Shown: positions 1-10,233, counted from the first letter of the stretch. The stretch is 64,000 bases of DNA from Stagnimonas sp. (GCA_030696045.1 JAUYNO010000051.1:1-64000), one strand, 5' to 3'. Program-made: numbers and translations. The notes: a model not told the origin generated them from the letters alone.

Positions 1-3000
1 GGCCTGCCGGATCAGCCACTGGTATCGGCGCGGCTGTTCGAGGGCCTGTCCGATACCCTGGCCCTGCTCGAAGAAACCAACGCGGCTGGCGATCTGGCGC
101 CGCTGCGGCCGCTGCGCGCCCTGCTCGATTCGGCCTGCGCGTCGCCGCCGGCAACGCTGACGGCGCTCTGGCAGGGCCTGGCGCCGGTGGCCGCGCTAGC
201 GGCGCAGTTGGGCCGCGAGCAGCAGACCGGGGCAAGGGGCTGGGCCGAGGCCATCGAGCGGCAGAGCCGGGCCGCCCTCGCCGACCTGCAATGGCTGGCG
301 CCCTGGCTGCTGCTGGAGCCGCCGCCGCTGGGTCTGGATGACATCCACCCGGACGCGCCGATTCCCAGCCTGCGCGGGCTGGCCGGGCACGGTCAGGATC
401 GGCTGGCGGAGCTTGCCCTGCGCCTGGGTCAGGCGATCAGTCCGGCGCAGCAGGCCTGGCTCACCGACTACCGCGCCGACCTGGCGCTCGGCGGCCAGCG
501 CGCCCGGGAACGCATCGCCGACTGCGAGGCGCTGGCGCAACAGGCGGCCGGCTTCGCCGACATGGATTACGAATTCCTGTACGACCGTACCCAGCACCTG
601 CTGGCGATCGGCTACAACGTCGACGAGTTCCGCCGCGACAGCAGCTATTACGACCTGCTCGCCTCGGAAGCGCGACTGGCCTGTTTCGTCGCCATCGCCC
701 AGGGCCGGCTGCCGCAGGAAAGCTGGTTCGCGCTCGGGCGCCTGCGCACCAGCACCGGCGGCGAGCCGATCCTGGTGTCCTGGTCGGGCTCGATGTTCGA
801 GTACCTGATGCCGCTGCTGGTGATGCCCAGCTATCCCGGCACCCTGCTGGACCAGACCTGCGCGGCGGCAGTGAGCTGGCAGATCGCCTACGGCCAGAGC
901 CGGGGCCAGCCCTGGGGCATTTCCGAGTCGGGCTACAACGCGGTCGACGCCAGCCTCAACTACCAGTACCACGCCTTTGGGGTGCCCGGCCTGGGCCTGA
1001 AGCGCGGTCTGTCGGAAGACCTGGTGGTGGCGCCGTATGCCAGCGCATTGGCGCTGATGGTGGCGCCGGAAGCGGCCTGCGTGAACCTGCAGCGCCTGGC
1101 CGCCACCGGACTCGACGGGCCCTATGGCTTCTACGAGGCCATCGACTACACGCCCTCGCGCCTCACACCCGGCCAGACCGGCGTGGTGGTGCGCTCGTTC
1201 ATGGCGCACCACCAGGGCATGAGCTTGCTGGCAATGGCGCAGCTGCTGCTGGATCGGCCGATGCAGCGGCGCTTCGAGTCCGACCCCCGGTTTCAGGCGA
1301 CGCTGCTGCTGCTGCAGGAGCGCATCCCCAAGAACGCGAGCTTCCAGACCCACACCGCCGACGCCGCCGACAGCGGCGCCTTCGACGAGGCGCCGGAAAT
1401 CTCGGCGCAGGCGCCGCTGGGCGCCTACACCCCGACGCCGGAAGTGCAGCTGCTGTCCAACGGCCGCTACCACGTCATGCTCAGCAATGCCGGCGGCGGC
1501 TACAGCCGCTGGAAGGACATCGCCGTCACCCGCTGGCGCGAGGATCCGAGCTGCGACCACTGGGGCAGCTTCCTGTACCTGCGCGACGTCGCCAGCGGCG
1601 AGTTCTGGTCCGCCGGCCACCAGCCGACGCTGCGCCAGGCCGACCACTACGAAGCCCTGTTCACGCGCGGTCGCGCCGAGTTCCGACGCCGCGACGCGCA
1701 CTACGAGAGCCATTCCGAGATCGTGGTATCGCCGGAAGACGACATCGAACTGCGCCGCCTGCGGGTCAGCAATCGATCCTCGGCGCGGCGGCTGCTGGAA
1801 GTCACCAGCTATGCCGAGGTGGTGCTGGCCAACCCGGCCGCCGACCTGATGCAGCCGGGCTTCGGCAAGCTGTTCGTGCAGACCGAAATCCTGCCGGGCC
1901 GGCGCGCCATCCTGTGCACCCGGCGGCCCCGCTCGCTGGGCGAGCCGACGCCCTGGATGTTCCACCTGCTCGCCAGCAACGGCGCCCTCATCGAATCGGC
2001 TTCCTACGAGACCGACCGCATGCGCTTTCTCGGCCGTGGCCGCAGTGGCGCCGCGCCGCAGGCGATGGACCAGGCCGGGCCGCTGTCGGGCAGCCAGGGG
2101 TCGGTGCTCGACCCCATCGTCGCCATCCGCTGCCGGCTGACGCTGGAGGCCGAGCAGTCGCTGACGCTGGACTGGGTCACCGGCGTCGCCGACAGCCGCG
2201 ACGCCTGCCTGGCCCTGGTCGAGAAATACCAGGACCGCCACCTCGCCGACCGCGTCTTCGACCTTGCCTGGACCCACCACGGCGTGACCCTGCGGCAGAT
2301 CAACGCCAGCGATGCCGATGCCCAGCTCTACCGCCGGCTGGCCGGCTCGGTGCTCTACGCCAATGCCGCGCTGCGGGCCGAAGCCGCGGTGCTGATCCAG
2401 AACCGGCGCGGCCAGTCCGGGCTCTGGGGCTACGCCATCTCCGGCGACCTGCCGATCGTGCTGCTGAAGATTGCCGACAGCGCCCACATCGACCTCGCGC
2501 GCAAGCTGATCCAGTGCCACGCCTACTGGCGGCTCAAGGGGCTAAGCGTGGATCTGGTGATCTGGAACGAGGACCACGTCGGCTACCGCCAGCGCCTGCA
2601 GGACCAGATCCTGGGCCTGATCGCCACCGGCACCGAGGCCCATGCCGTCGACCGGCCGGGCGGCATCTTCGTGCGCTCGGCCGAGCAGATCTCGGCCGAG
2701 GACCGCATCCTGCTGCAGGCGGTGGCGCGGGTGGTGATCTCCGACAGCAGCGGCAGTCTGAGCGAGCAGCTGCAGCGTGCCGTGCTGGCAGACAAGAAGC
2801 CGCCGCGCCTGGTGCCCAGCCGCATCCATCGCCCCGAGCCGGCGGCGGCGGCCGAAGCGCAGCCTCCCGAGCTGATCCTCGGCAACCCGCTGGGTGGCTT
2901 CAGCGCCGATGGCCGCGAGTACTGCATCACCAGCTCGGCGGCGCAGCGCACGCCGCTGCCCTGGGTCAATGTGCTGGCCAATCCCGGCTTCGGCTCGGTG

Positions 3001-4482
3001 ATCAGCGAGAGCGGCCTGGCCTACACCTGGAGCGAGAACGCCCACGAGTTCCGGCTGACGCCCTGGAGCGACGATCCGGTCGGTGCCAGCGGCGGCGAGG
3101 CGATCTACCTGCGCGACGAGGAGAGCGGCCACTACTGGTCACCGACGCCGCTGCCCTGCGGCGGCAACACGCCCTATCGCACCCGGCATGGCTTTGGCTA
3201 CAGCGTGTTCGAGCACAGCGCCGGCGGCATCCACAGCGAGCTCTGGGTGTATGTGGACCTGCACGAATCGGTGAAGCTGTCGGTGCTGAAGGTGCGCAAC
3301 GGCAGCGGCCGGGCGCGGCGGCTGTCGGCCACCGCCTATGTCGAATGGGTGCTGGGCGATCTGCGGCCGAAGACCGCCATGCACGTGGTCACCGAGATCG
3401 ACGCCAGCAGCGGCGCGCTGTTCGCCCGCAATGCCTACAACAGTGAATTCAGCGGCCGGGTCGGCTTTCTCGATGTCGACGACATGTCGCGCACGCTCAC
3501 CGGCGACCGCCGCGAGTTCCTGGGCCGCAACGGCAGCCTGGCGCATCCGGCGGCGCTGCTGCGAACCCGGCTGTCGGGCCGGGTCGGCGCCGCGCTCGAT
3601 CCCTGCGGCGCGGTGCAGGTGCCGTTCGATCTCGCCGACGGCCAGGAACGCGAGATCATCTTCCGGCTCGGCAGCGGCCAGGATCTCGACGACGCCCGCA
3701 AGCGGGTGCAGCGCTTCCGCCGCAGCGGCTCGGCCCGCAACGCGCTCGAACAGCTGAATCAGCACTGGCGGCGCAGCCTGGGCGCGGTCCAGGTCGAAAC
3801 CCCCGACCCGGCACTCAACGTGCTCGCCAACGGCTGGCTGCTGTACCAGACCCTGGCCTGCCGGCTGTGGGCGCGCAGCGGCTACTCGCAGTCGGGCGGC
3901 GCCTTCGGCTTCCGCGACCAGCTACAGGACGTGATGGCCCTGGTGCATGCCGAGCCGGCGCTGGTGCGCGAGCACCTGCTGCGCAGCGCCGGCCGCCAGT
4001 ACCCGGAGGGCGATGTCCAGCACTGGTGGCATCCGCCGGCCGGGCGCGGCGTGCGCACCCGCTGCTCCGATGACTACCTCTGGCTGCCGTTGGCGGTCTG
4101 CCGCTATGTCGAGGTCAGCGGCGATGGCGCGGTGCTCGACGAGTCGCTGGCCTTCCTCGACGGCCGGCCGCTGGCGGCCGAGGAGGAGTCCTACTACGAC
4201 CTGCCGCACCCCGGCGCCGAGCGGGCCAGCCTCTACCAGCACTGCCAGCGCGCCATCGAGCACGGCCTGCGCTTCGGCGAACACGGCCTGCCGCTGATGG
4301 GGTCCGGCGACTGGAACGACGGCATGAATCTGGTCGGCATCCACGGCCGGGGCGAGAGCGTCTGGCTCGGCTTCTTCCTGCACGAGGTGCTGGGCCGCTT
4401 CGCCGCGCTGGCGGCGCGGCGACGCCGCCTACGCCGACCGCTGCCGGGCGGCGGCCGAGCGCCTGCGCGAAAGCCTGGCTGA
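1..4482 (+). CDS. NdvB-like cyclic beta-1,2-glucan synthase / GH94-family protein, 5' part cut by window edge, apparently frameshifted near 4411-4421
   Basis: Frame 1 is open from base 1. Glycoamylase-like segment (SESGYNAVDASLNYQYHAFGVPGLGLKRG...FMAHHQGMSLLA), GH94 segments and the catalytic-type motif SGDWNDGMNLVG. Translation turns to Arg/Pro-rich nonsense (ARRRRLRRPLPGGGRAPARKPG*) at the end. Confidence 0.85.
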   Translation, partial: GLPDQPLVSARLFEGLSDTLALLEETNAAGDLAPLRPLRALLDSACASPPATLTALWQGLAPVAALAAQLGREQQTGARGWAEAIERQSRAALADLQWLAPWLLLEPPPLGLDDIHPDAPIPSLRGLAGHGQDRLAELALRLGQAISPAQQAWLTDYRADLALGGQRARERIADCEALAQQAAGFADMDYEFLYDRTQHLLAIGYNVDEFRRDSSYYDLLASEARLACFVAIAQGRLPQESWFALGRLRTSTGGEPILVSWSGSMFEYLMPLLVMPSYPGTLLDQTCAAAVSWQIAYGQSRGQPWGISESGYNAVDASLNYQYHAFGVPGLGLKRGLSEDLVVAPYASALALMVAPEAACVNLQRLAATGLDGPYGFYEAIDYTPSRLTPGQTGVVVRSFMAHHQGMSLLAMAQLLLDRPMQRRFESDPRFQATLLLLQERIPKNASFQTHTADAADSGAFDEAPEISAQAPLGAYTPTPEVQLLSNGRYHVMLSNAGGGYSRWKDIAVTRWREDPSCDHWGSFLYLRDVASGEFWSAGHQPTLRQADHYEALFTRGRAEFRRRDAHYESHSEIVVSPEDDIELRRLRVSNRSSARRLLEVTSYAEVVLANPAADLMQPGFGKLFVQTEILPGRRAILCTRRPRSLGEPTPWMFHLLASNGALIESASYETDRMRFLGRGRSGAAPQAMDQAGPLSGSQGSVLDPIVAIRCRLTLEAEQSLTLDWVTGVADSRDACLALVEKYQDRHLADRVFDLAWTHHGVTLRQINASDADAQLYRRLAGSVLYANAALRAEAAVLIQNRRGQSGLWGYAISGDLPIVLLKIADSAHIDLARKLIQCHAYWRLKGLSVDLVIWNEDHVGYRQRLQDQILGLIATGTEAHAVDRPGGIFVRSAEQISAEDRILLQAVARVVISDSSGSLSEQLQRAVLADKKPPRLVPSRIHRPEPAAAAEAQPPELILGNPLGGFSADGREYCITSSAAQRTPLPWVNVLANPGFGSVISESGLAYTWSENAHEFRLTPWSDDPVGASGGEAIYLRDEESGHYWSPTPLPCGGNTPYRTRHGFGYSVFEHSAGGIHSELWVYVDLHESVKLSVLKVRNGSGRARRLSATAYVEWVLGDLRPKTAMHVVTEIDASSGALFARNAYNSEFSGRVGFLDVDDMSRTLTGDRREFLGRNGSLAHPAALLRTRLSGRVGAALDPCGAVQVPFDLADGQEREIIFRLGSGQDLDDARKRVQRFRRSGSARNALEQLNQHWRRSLGAVQVETPDPALNVLANGWLLYQTLACRLWARSGYSQSGGAFGFRDQLQDVMALVHAEPALVREHLLRSAGRQYPEGDVQHWWHPPAGRGVRTRCSDDYLWLPLAVCRYVEVSGDGAVLDESLAFLDGRPLAAEEESYYDLPHPGAERASLYQHCQRAIEHGLRFGEHGLPLMGSGDWNDGMNLVGIHGRGESVWLGFFLHEVLGRFAALAARRRRLRRPLPGGGRAPARKPG

Positions 4483-5290
4483 GCAGGCCTGGGACGGCGC
4501 CTGGTATCGCCGCGCCTGGTTCGACGACGGCAGTCTGCTGGGCTCGGCGACCAACACCGAGTGCCGGATCGACTCGATATCGCAGAGCTGGTCGGTGCTG
4601 TCCGGCGCCGCCGATCCCGCGCGCGCCAGCCAAGCGATGGACTCGCTCGATGCGCATCTGGTGCGGCGCGAGCAGGGGCTGGTGCAGCTGCTGGCTCCGC
4701 CCTTCGACCAGTCCGATCTCAATCCCGGCTACATCAAGGGCTATGTCCCGGGCGTGCGCGAGAACGGCGGCCAGTACACCCATGCCGCGATCTGGGCGGC
4801 GATGGCCTTCGCCAAGCTTGGCGACTCCGGTCGCGCCTGGGAACTGCTGGGGCTGATCAACCCGGTCCACCACGGCCAGAGCGCCGCCGCCGTCGCCACC
4901 TACCAGGCCGAGCCCTATGTGGTCGCCGCCGATGTCTACGCGGTGGCGCCGCACACCGGCCGTGCCGGCTGGAGCTGGTACACCGGTTCGGCCGGCTGGC
5001 TGTACCGGCTGATGCTGGAATCGCTGCTGGGCCTGCGCCGCGAGGGCGAGTGGCTCTACCTCGAACCCTGTCTGCCACCGGACTGGCCGGGCTACCGGCT
5101 CGACTACCGCCACGGCGACAGTCTGTATCGCATCCAGGTCCTGCAGACCGGCCCGGGCGCAGCGCCGCCGATTCGGCAGCTGCGCGTCGACGGCGTCGAC
5201 TGCGCGGAGCCAGGGCTGCGGCTGATTGATGATCGGCGCGAGCACCAGGTCGAGCTGCGGCTGGGCGCGCCGCCTACCGGGCCTGCCTGA
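4415..5290 (+). CDS. C-terminal remainder of the GH94 domain in the +1 frame (same ancestral gene as 1..4482)
   Basis: Frame 2 reads GDAAYADRCRAAAERLRESLAEQAWDGAWYRRAWFDDGSLLGSATNTECRIDSISQSWSVLSGAADP...NPGYIKGYVPGVRENGGQYTHAAIW, a typical GH94 C-terminus, open from about 4415 to the stop at 5290. Confidence 0.8.
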   Translation, partial: RGDAAYADRCRAAAERLRESLAEQAWDGAWYRRAWFDDGSLLGSATNTECRIDSISQSWSVLSGAADPARASQAMDSLDAHLVRREQGLVQLLAPPFDQSDLNPGYIKGYVPGVRENGGQYTHAAIWAAMAFAKLGDSGRAWELLGLINPVHHGQSAAAVATYQAEPYVVAADVYAVAPHTGRAGWSWYTGSAGWLYRLMLESLLGLRREGEWLYLEPCLPPDWPGYRLDYRHGDSLYRIQVLQTGPGAAPPIRQLRVDGVDCAEPGLRLIDDRREHQVELRLGAPPTGPA

Positions 5291-6128
5291 TCCCCACCAC
5301 GCCGTCGCCATTCAGTTCGGTCGCGAAACCCGCGCGTTGCAAGCGGGTCGCAACCTCCTGCGGCACATTGCGCCCGCTGGTGAGCTTGTTGGGCGTGCCG
5401 GTGTAATGGAACAGCCGACCCTGGGGCCGGATCACCCGGGCCAGCTGGTCGTAGAAGACCTGCGAATACAGCTCGCCGGCGATGCCGAAGCGCGGCGGGT
5501 CGTGCAGGATCGCGTCCACTGACTGACTGGGAATGGCGGCGATCTCTTTCGAGACATCAGCATTGCTCAGCGTCAGCACCTGGCCTGGGTCCTCCGGCTC
5601 GCCGTGCTCGGGCGACCAGGCATTGAGGCCGCGCAGCCAGATCACGTCGGGGTTCTTCTCAAACGAGATCACCCGCTGCGCGCCACCGGCGAGGCAGCAG
5701 GCGGCGAAGTAGCCGAGCCCGCCGCAGCAGTCGAGCACCCGCTTGCCACGCGGCTGGATCAGGCCGACCTTGCGTTCGGCGTCGGCCCAGGGCGAAACCT
5801 GGGCGGTGGGCAGCATCTTGATGCCGTCGATCTCGAAGGTCGGCGGGCCCCAGTCGGTCGGCACCAGCTTTATCAGGCCGCTGCCGCCGAAGCGCGACAC
5901 CGCCTGGAAGCTCTCGCCGGTCCACCAGTAGATCGTGCGTTCCTTGCAGACCTCGGGGTACGGGTACTGCTGCCCGCTCCAACTCCAGCCGCTGACGCTC
6001 AGGCCCACCGTCGTCCCAGAGCGCCCGAGGTCCAGCGAGCATTCGGCCACCGCCGCGCCCGCCGCGCGGGCGGCGAGCAGGGCCTGGTGGACTCGCGCGG
6101 TCAATAGCGGGCCGGTGTACTTGCTCAT
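5274..6128 (-). CDS. class I SAM-dependent methyltransferase
   Basis: RVLDCCGGLGYFAACCLAGGAQRVISFEKNPDVIWLRGLN (SAM-binding) and VDAILHDPPRFG. Confidence 0.7.
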   Translation of the reverse strand: MSKYTGPLLTARVHQALLAARAAGAAVAECSLDLGRSGTTVGLSVSGWSWSGQQYPYPEVCKERTIYWWTGESFQAVSRFGGSGLIKLVPTDWGPPTFEIDGIKMLPTAQVSPWADAERKVGLIQPRGKRVLDCCGGLGYFAACCLAGGAQRVISFEKNPDVIWLRGLNAWSPEHGEPEDPGQVLTLSNADVSKEIAAIPSQSVDAILHDPPRFGIAGELYSQVFYDQLARVIRPQGRLFHYTGTPNKLTSGRNVPQEVATRLQRAGFATELNGDGVVGIRQAR

Positions 6129-6346
6129 GGCAGCTCGATGTCCTGTAGGTGAATTTCGGCCTGCGGCCTGTGCTGTCTCGACCGATCTAAGTGCGGCAGC
6201 GCACCGACGCCGCAGTCACCAGTCGCGATGCTCCCGGCCACGGCATCCACGCGAACCACCTCGTAGTGCCCCAACGGCAGGCGCCCTGCGCTTGCTCCTT
6301 GGTCGCGCCCCGACGTCGGTCCGCACCCGCAGGAAGGTAAAACAAA

Positions 6347-8617
6347 ATGAAAAACATCGAACGCCCATCCGGCTTCACCGCCGGTCTGCTGGCCCTGCTG
6401 GTGGGCAGCTTGGTCGCCGGCTGCGGCAAGGACCCGGTACTGGGTGGAGCCGGCATGGCCGAGCTGGCGCCGAGCGTGATCGCCACCAGCCCGGTTGCCG
6501 GTGCCGTCGGAGTGGCCCTCGGCGCCCGGACCGTCACCGCCAGCTTCAGCAAGGCGATGAACCCCGCCACGCTGACCGGCGCCAGCTTCAGCCTGGCCTG
6601 CCCGGCTGGCACCGCCGTCGCGGGTGGCGTGAGCTACTCGACCGCCGGCAACATCGCCAGTTTTGTCGCCTCGGCCGATCTGCCCGGCGCCACGACCTGC
6701 ACGGCCACCGTCACCACCGCCGCCCAGGACAGCTTCGGCATTCCCCTGGACGCCGCCGTGAGCTGGAGCTTCACCACCGCGCCGCCGCCCGACACCACCG
6801 CGCCGCTGGTGAGTTCGACCACGCCGCTGGCCGGTGCCAGCGGCGTGGCATTCAACACCCTGGTCACCGCCAGCTTCAGTGAAGCAATGGACCCGCTCAG
6901 CATCAGCGGCGCCAGCTTCAGCCTGGCCTGTCCGGCCGGCACCGCCATCACCGCCACCGTGGCCTACGCCAGCAGCGGCAGCATCGCGACCCTGACGCCG
7001 GCGGCCAATCTGCCGCCGAGCACGGTCTGTGCCGCCAGCATTGCCACCACCGCCCGTGACGCCGCCGGCAATGCCCTCGCCAGCCCATTCAACTGGAGCT
7101 TCACCACCGGTGCCGCGCCCGACACCACGGCACCGACGGTGATCTCGACCGTGCCCGTCGCCGGCGCTACCGGAGTGGCCCTCAACACCCAGGTCAGCGC
7201 CAACTTCAGCGAGCCGATGAATCCCGCCAGCCTGAGCACCAGCAGCTTCAGCCTGGCCTGCCCGGCCGGCACCGCGCGGGCCGGCAGCGTGGCGTATTCG
7301 GGCAGTGGCAAGGCCGCCAGCTTCACCCCGGCGGCCAGCCTGCCGGCGAGCACCGCCTGCGCTGCCAGCATCAGCACCGGCGCCACCGACGCGGCCGGCA
7401 ATGCCCTGGCTGCCGCCTTTGCCTGGTCCTTCACCACCGGCGCCGCCGCCGATACCACCGCGCCGACGGTGATCTCGACCAATTCCGCCGACGGCGCGGT
7501 CGGGGTCTGCATCAACAAGACCATCAACGCCAGCTTCAGCGAGCCGATGGACCCGCTGAGCATCACCACCGCCAGCTTCACGCTGGCGATCACCGGCGGC
7601 GCCTCGGTGGCGGGCGTGGTGGCCTATGACAGCGCGACCCGGATCGCCAGCTTCAATCCCAGCGCGAACCTGATCGGCACACCGCCGACCGGCTACACCG
7701 CGACCATCAAGGGCGGCGTCAACGGCGTGAAGGATCTGGCGGGCAACCCCCTCGCCGCCGACCGCATCAGCCGCTTCACCACCAATGCCTCGACCTGCGC
7801 CGGCGCACCGGCGCTGGGCGCGGCGGCCAGCTTCGGCTCGTTCGGCGGCAACGCGACGCTGACCAATGACGGCCTCAACACGGTGATAAACGGCGATATC
7901 GGCGTCAACGCCGCGTCCACCACAATCACCGGTTTCCGCGATTCCGGCGGCAATGTCTACACGGTGACGCCCAACAACGACGGCAAGGTGAACGGTTTGG
8001 TCTACACCCTGACGGCACCGCCCGGCTCGGTCGCCGGCGAAGCGGTGACCGCCGCCCGCGCCGACGCCGTGCTGGCCTTCGACGCCATCTCGCCGGGCAA
8101 TCTGCCGGGCGGCCTCGACGTCTCCAGCCTGGCGCAATGCCCCAGCTGCGGCGGCGCCGGTGGCGGCCCCGACGAGCTGGCCGGACGCACCCTGCCACCG
8201 GGCGTGTACCTGTCCAGCACCGGCACCTATGACATCGGCGGCGCTGGCCGCACCACCGCCAGCCTGACGCTCGATGCCGGCGGCGATGCGAATGCGGTCT
8301 GGGTGTTCCAGACCGCGGCCGGCACCGGCACGCTCAATGTCGGGCTCACCGGCCCGGCGACACCGGCGGTGCCGATCCAGGTCCTGCTCATCAACGGCGC
8401 CCGGCCCAGGAACGTGTTCTGGTTCGTGCCCGGCGGCGCCAACATCGGCACCGGCTCGACCATGGTGGGAACCCTGCTGGCCGACGCCTCGATCACCCTG
8501 TCCACCACCGGTGGCAGTCCGCCGACGGCGGTGACCACCACCCTGGAAGGCCGGGCGATTGCCCTCACCGCGGCGGTGACGATGACCAATTCCGTCATCA
8601 ACCTGCCCACCCCCTAA
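6347..8617 (+). CDS. Ig-like (Big_5-type) repeat lipoprotein with C-terminal DUF3494 ice-binding-like domain
   Basis: Lipobox-like LVAGCG; about four repeats of the SxxPxxGAxGVAxxTxVxASFSExMDPxSISxxSFSLACPAG type; C-terminus ...GDIGVNAASTTITGF...LAGRTLPPGVYLSSTGTYDI...AVWVFQTAAGTGTLNVG...RNVFWFVPGGANIGTGSTMVGTLLADASITL, characteristic of DUF3494. Confidence 0.85.
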   Translation: MKNIERPSGFTAGLLALLVGSLVAGCGKDPVLGGAGMAELAPSVIATSPVAGAVGVALGARTVTASFSKAMNPATLTGASFSLACPAGTAVAGGVSYSTAGNIASFVASADLPGATTCTATVTTAAQDSFGIPLDAAVSWSFTTAPPPDTTAPLVSSTTPLAGASGVAFNTLVTASFSEAMDPLSISGASFSLACPAGTAITATVAYASSGSIATLTPAANLPPSTVCAASIATTARDAAGNALASPFNWSFTTGAAPDTTAPTVISTVPVAGATGVALNTQVSANFSEPMNPASLSTSSFSLACPAGTARAGSVAYSGSGKAASFTPAASLPASTACAASISTGATDAAGNALAAAFAWSFTTGAAADTTAPTVISTNSADGAVGVCINKTINASFSEPMDPLSITTASFTLAITGGASVAGVVAYDSATRIASFNPSANLIGTPPTGYTATIKGGVNGVKDLAGNPLAADRISRFTTNASTCAGAPALGAAASFGSFGGNATLTNDGLNTVINGDIGVNAASTTITGFRDSGGNVYTVTPNNDGKVNGLVYTLTAPPGSVAGEAVTAARADAVLAFDAISPGNLPGGLDVSSLAQCPSCGGAGGGPDELAGRTLPPGVYLSSTGTYDIGGAGRTTASLTLDAGGDANAVWVFQTAAGTGTLNVGLTGPATPAVPIQVLLINGARPRNVFWFVPGGANIGTGSTMVGTLLADASITLSTTGGSPPTAVTTTLEGRAIALTAAVTMTNSVINLPTP
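6470..7785 (+). repeat. four in-frame tandem repeats (about 310-340 nt each) encoding Ig-like domains
   Basis: Near-identical segment gccagcttcagcctggcctgcccggc recurs around 6580, 6908 and 7240; protein-level repeats run across 6470-7785. Confidence 0.7.
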
Positions 8618-8640
8618 GCCCCGCGCCCCCGGAGAAAAAC

Positions 8641-9792
8641 ATGAAAACCAAAACCTTGCTGGGCAGCACGGGTCGCCTGGGCCTGCTCGCCCTCGCCAGT
8701 TTCGCCAGCCCCGCCGCCCTCGCCGGCGACTCCGGCTGGTACCTCGGCGGCAACGCCGGGCTGGCACAGGCCAGCATCGACGACCAGGGCATCACCGCCG
8801 GATTGCTCGGCAATGGCTTCACCACCACGGGCATCCGGGATGACGAGAGCGATCTCGGCTTCAAGCTGTTCGGCGGCTATCAGCTCAACCGCCATTTCGC
8901 GCTCGAAGCCGGCTATTTCAATCTCGGCGAGTTCGACTTCACCGCGACCACGGTGCCGGCAGGAACGCTCGCTGGCCGCATCAAGCTCAGCGGCCTGAAT
9001 CTCGATGCCGTCGGCCGGCTGCCGTTCACCGAGCGCTTCTCGGCGTTCGGCCGGGCCGGCGTCAATTACGCCGAAGCCAAGGATCGCTTCACCGGCACCG
9101 GCGCGGTGAATGTGGTGCAGCCGAAGCGCGACAAGCGCGACGCCAACTACAAGTTCGGCCTGGGCCTGCAATACGAGCTGACCGAGAGGCTCGGCCTGCG
9201 CGCCGAGGCCGAGCGCTACCGGATCGACGACGCGGTCGGCAGCAAGGGCGATGTTGATCTGCTGTCGCTGGGCCTGGTGTACCGCTTCTTCGGCGCCAGC
9301 CCTGCCACCGCCGTGGCGGTCGCCCCGCCCGCACCGCTGGTCCGCCCGCCGCCGCCCGCGCCGGCACCGGCAGCGCCCGTCGTGGCCAGCGCGCCGCCGC
9401 TGATGGCGGTGCGCTTTTCCGCCAATTCCCTGTTCGATTTCGATCAATCCAGCCTGCGGCCCGAAGGCCGGCCGGCCCTGGACCAGTTCGCCGCGCAACT
9501 GCGCGGCGTCCAGTACGAGCGCATCACGGTCACCGGACACAGCGACCGGATCGGCACCGAGGCCTACAACCTGCGGCTCTCCAGCGAGCGCGCGCAGGCA
9601 GTGAAGGACTACCTGGTGCAATCGGCCGGGATCGCGGCGGATTCAGTCAGCGTGCGCGGCGTCGATGGTGCGCAGCCGCTGACCAAGGCCGGCGACTGCT
9701 CCGACGAGCAGCCTCGGGCCGAGCGGATCGCCTGTCTGCAACCGGATCGCCGCGTGGAGGTGGAAGTATCCGGAACCCGCTCCAGTCCCTGA
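8641..9792 (+). CDS. OmpA family outer-membrane protein (N-terminal beta-barrel, C-terminal OmpA peptidoglycan-binding domain)
   Basis: Signal peptide; DSGWYLGGNAGLAQASID...; C-terminal SLFDFDQSSLRPEGRPALDQFAAQL...TVTGHSDRIGTEAYNLRLSSERAQAVKDYLV. Confidence 0.9.
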   Translation: MKTKTLLGSTGRLGLLALASFASPAALAGDSGWYLGGNAGLAQASIDDQGITAGLLGNGFTTTGIRDDESDLGFKLFGGYQLNRHFALEAGYFNLGEFDFTATTVPAGTLAGRIKLSGLNLDAVGRLPFTERFSAFGRAGVNYAEAKDRFTGTGAVNVVQPKRDKRDANYKFGLGLQYELTERLGLRAEAERYRIDDAVGSKGDVDLLSLGLVYRFFGASPATAVAVAPPAPLVRPPPPAPAPAAPVVASAPPLMAVRFSANSLFDFDQSSLRPEGRPALDQFAAQLRGVQYERITVTGHSDRIGTEAYNLRLSSERAQAVKDYLVQSAGIAADSVSVRGVDGAQPLTKAGDCSDEQPRAERIACLQPDRRVEVEVSGTRSSP

Positions 9793-9876
9793 GGGAACTA
9801 GCGGAGCGCACCAGTCCCTTCCCTTGCTTGCGGGGGAAGGAGGCCAGCACTATCGCCATCTGGACGAAAGCTGCTC

Positions 9877-10125
9877 CTAGCGGCCTTTCCTGAGCAGGAA
9901 TGGAATCGCCAGCAGCACCAGGAAGATGACGGCCAGCGCCCCCGCGCCAAAGCCGGCTAGGCCCTTGAACTGGTCAGCGGCCATCACGCTGTCCGCGCTC
10001 GCCGCGCCCGGCACCAGCAGGAAGGCGTTGTCAGCCGCGAACTGCAGGGGCGCGCCGGCCAACTTGCCGTGAATCAGGATGGGCGGGTCCCAGGAAACCA
10101 GTTCAGCGCCTGTTTGCTTGATCAT
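9877..10125 (-). CDS. small hypothetical protein with C-terminal TM helix and basic tail
   Basis: 82-aa ORF; FGAGALAVIFLVLLAIPFLLRKGR C-terminus. No recognised family. Confidence 0.35.
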   Translation of the reverse strand: MIKQTGAELVSWDPPILIHGKLAGAPLQFAADNAFLLVPGAASADSVMAADQFKGLAGFGAGALAVIFLVLLAIPFLLRKGR

Positions 10126-10233
10126 GTCTGGCCACCCGAGCTTGCCGTGCGCCGTATCGTCAGCGCCTCCATCTCAAGACTAAGTAAAGCCAGTTGCCGG
10201 TGTCTGTACGTTGTCGCACCGAAACCAGGGTGT

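Noticed and set aside
196-2520. 774-aa minus-strand ORF opposite the NdvB-like gene
   Set aside because: Compositionally biased shadow ORF; the plus strand has clear family motifs.
6125-8767. 880-aa minus-strand ORF opposite the ice-binding-like gene
   Set aside because: Low-complexity Gly/Ala/Arg translation mirroring the repeats of the plus-strand gene; typical GC-rich shadow ORF.
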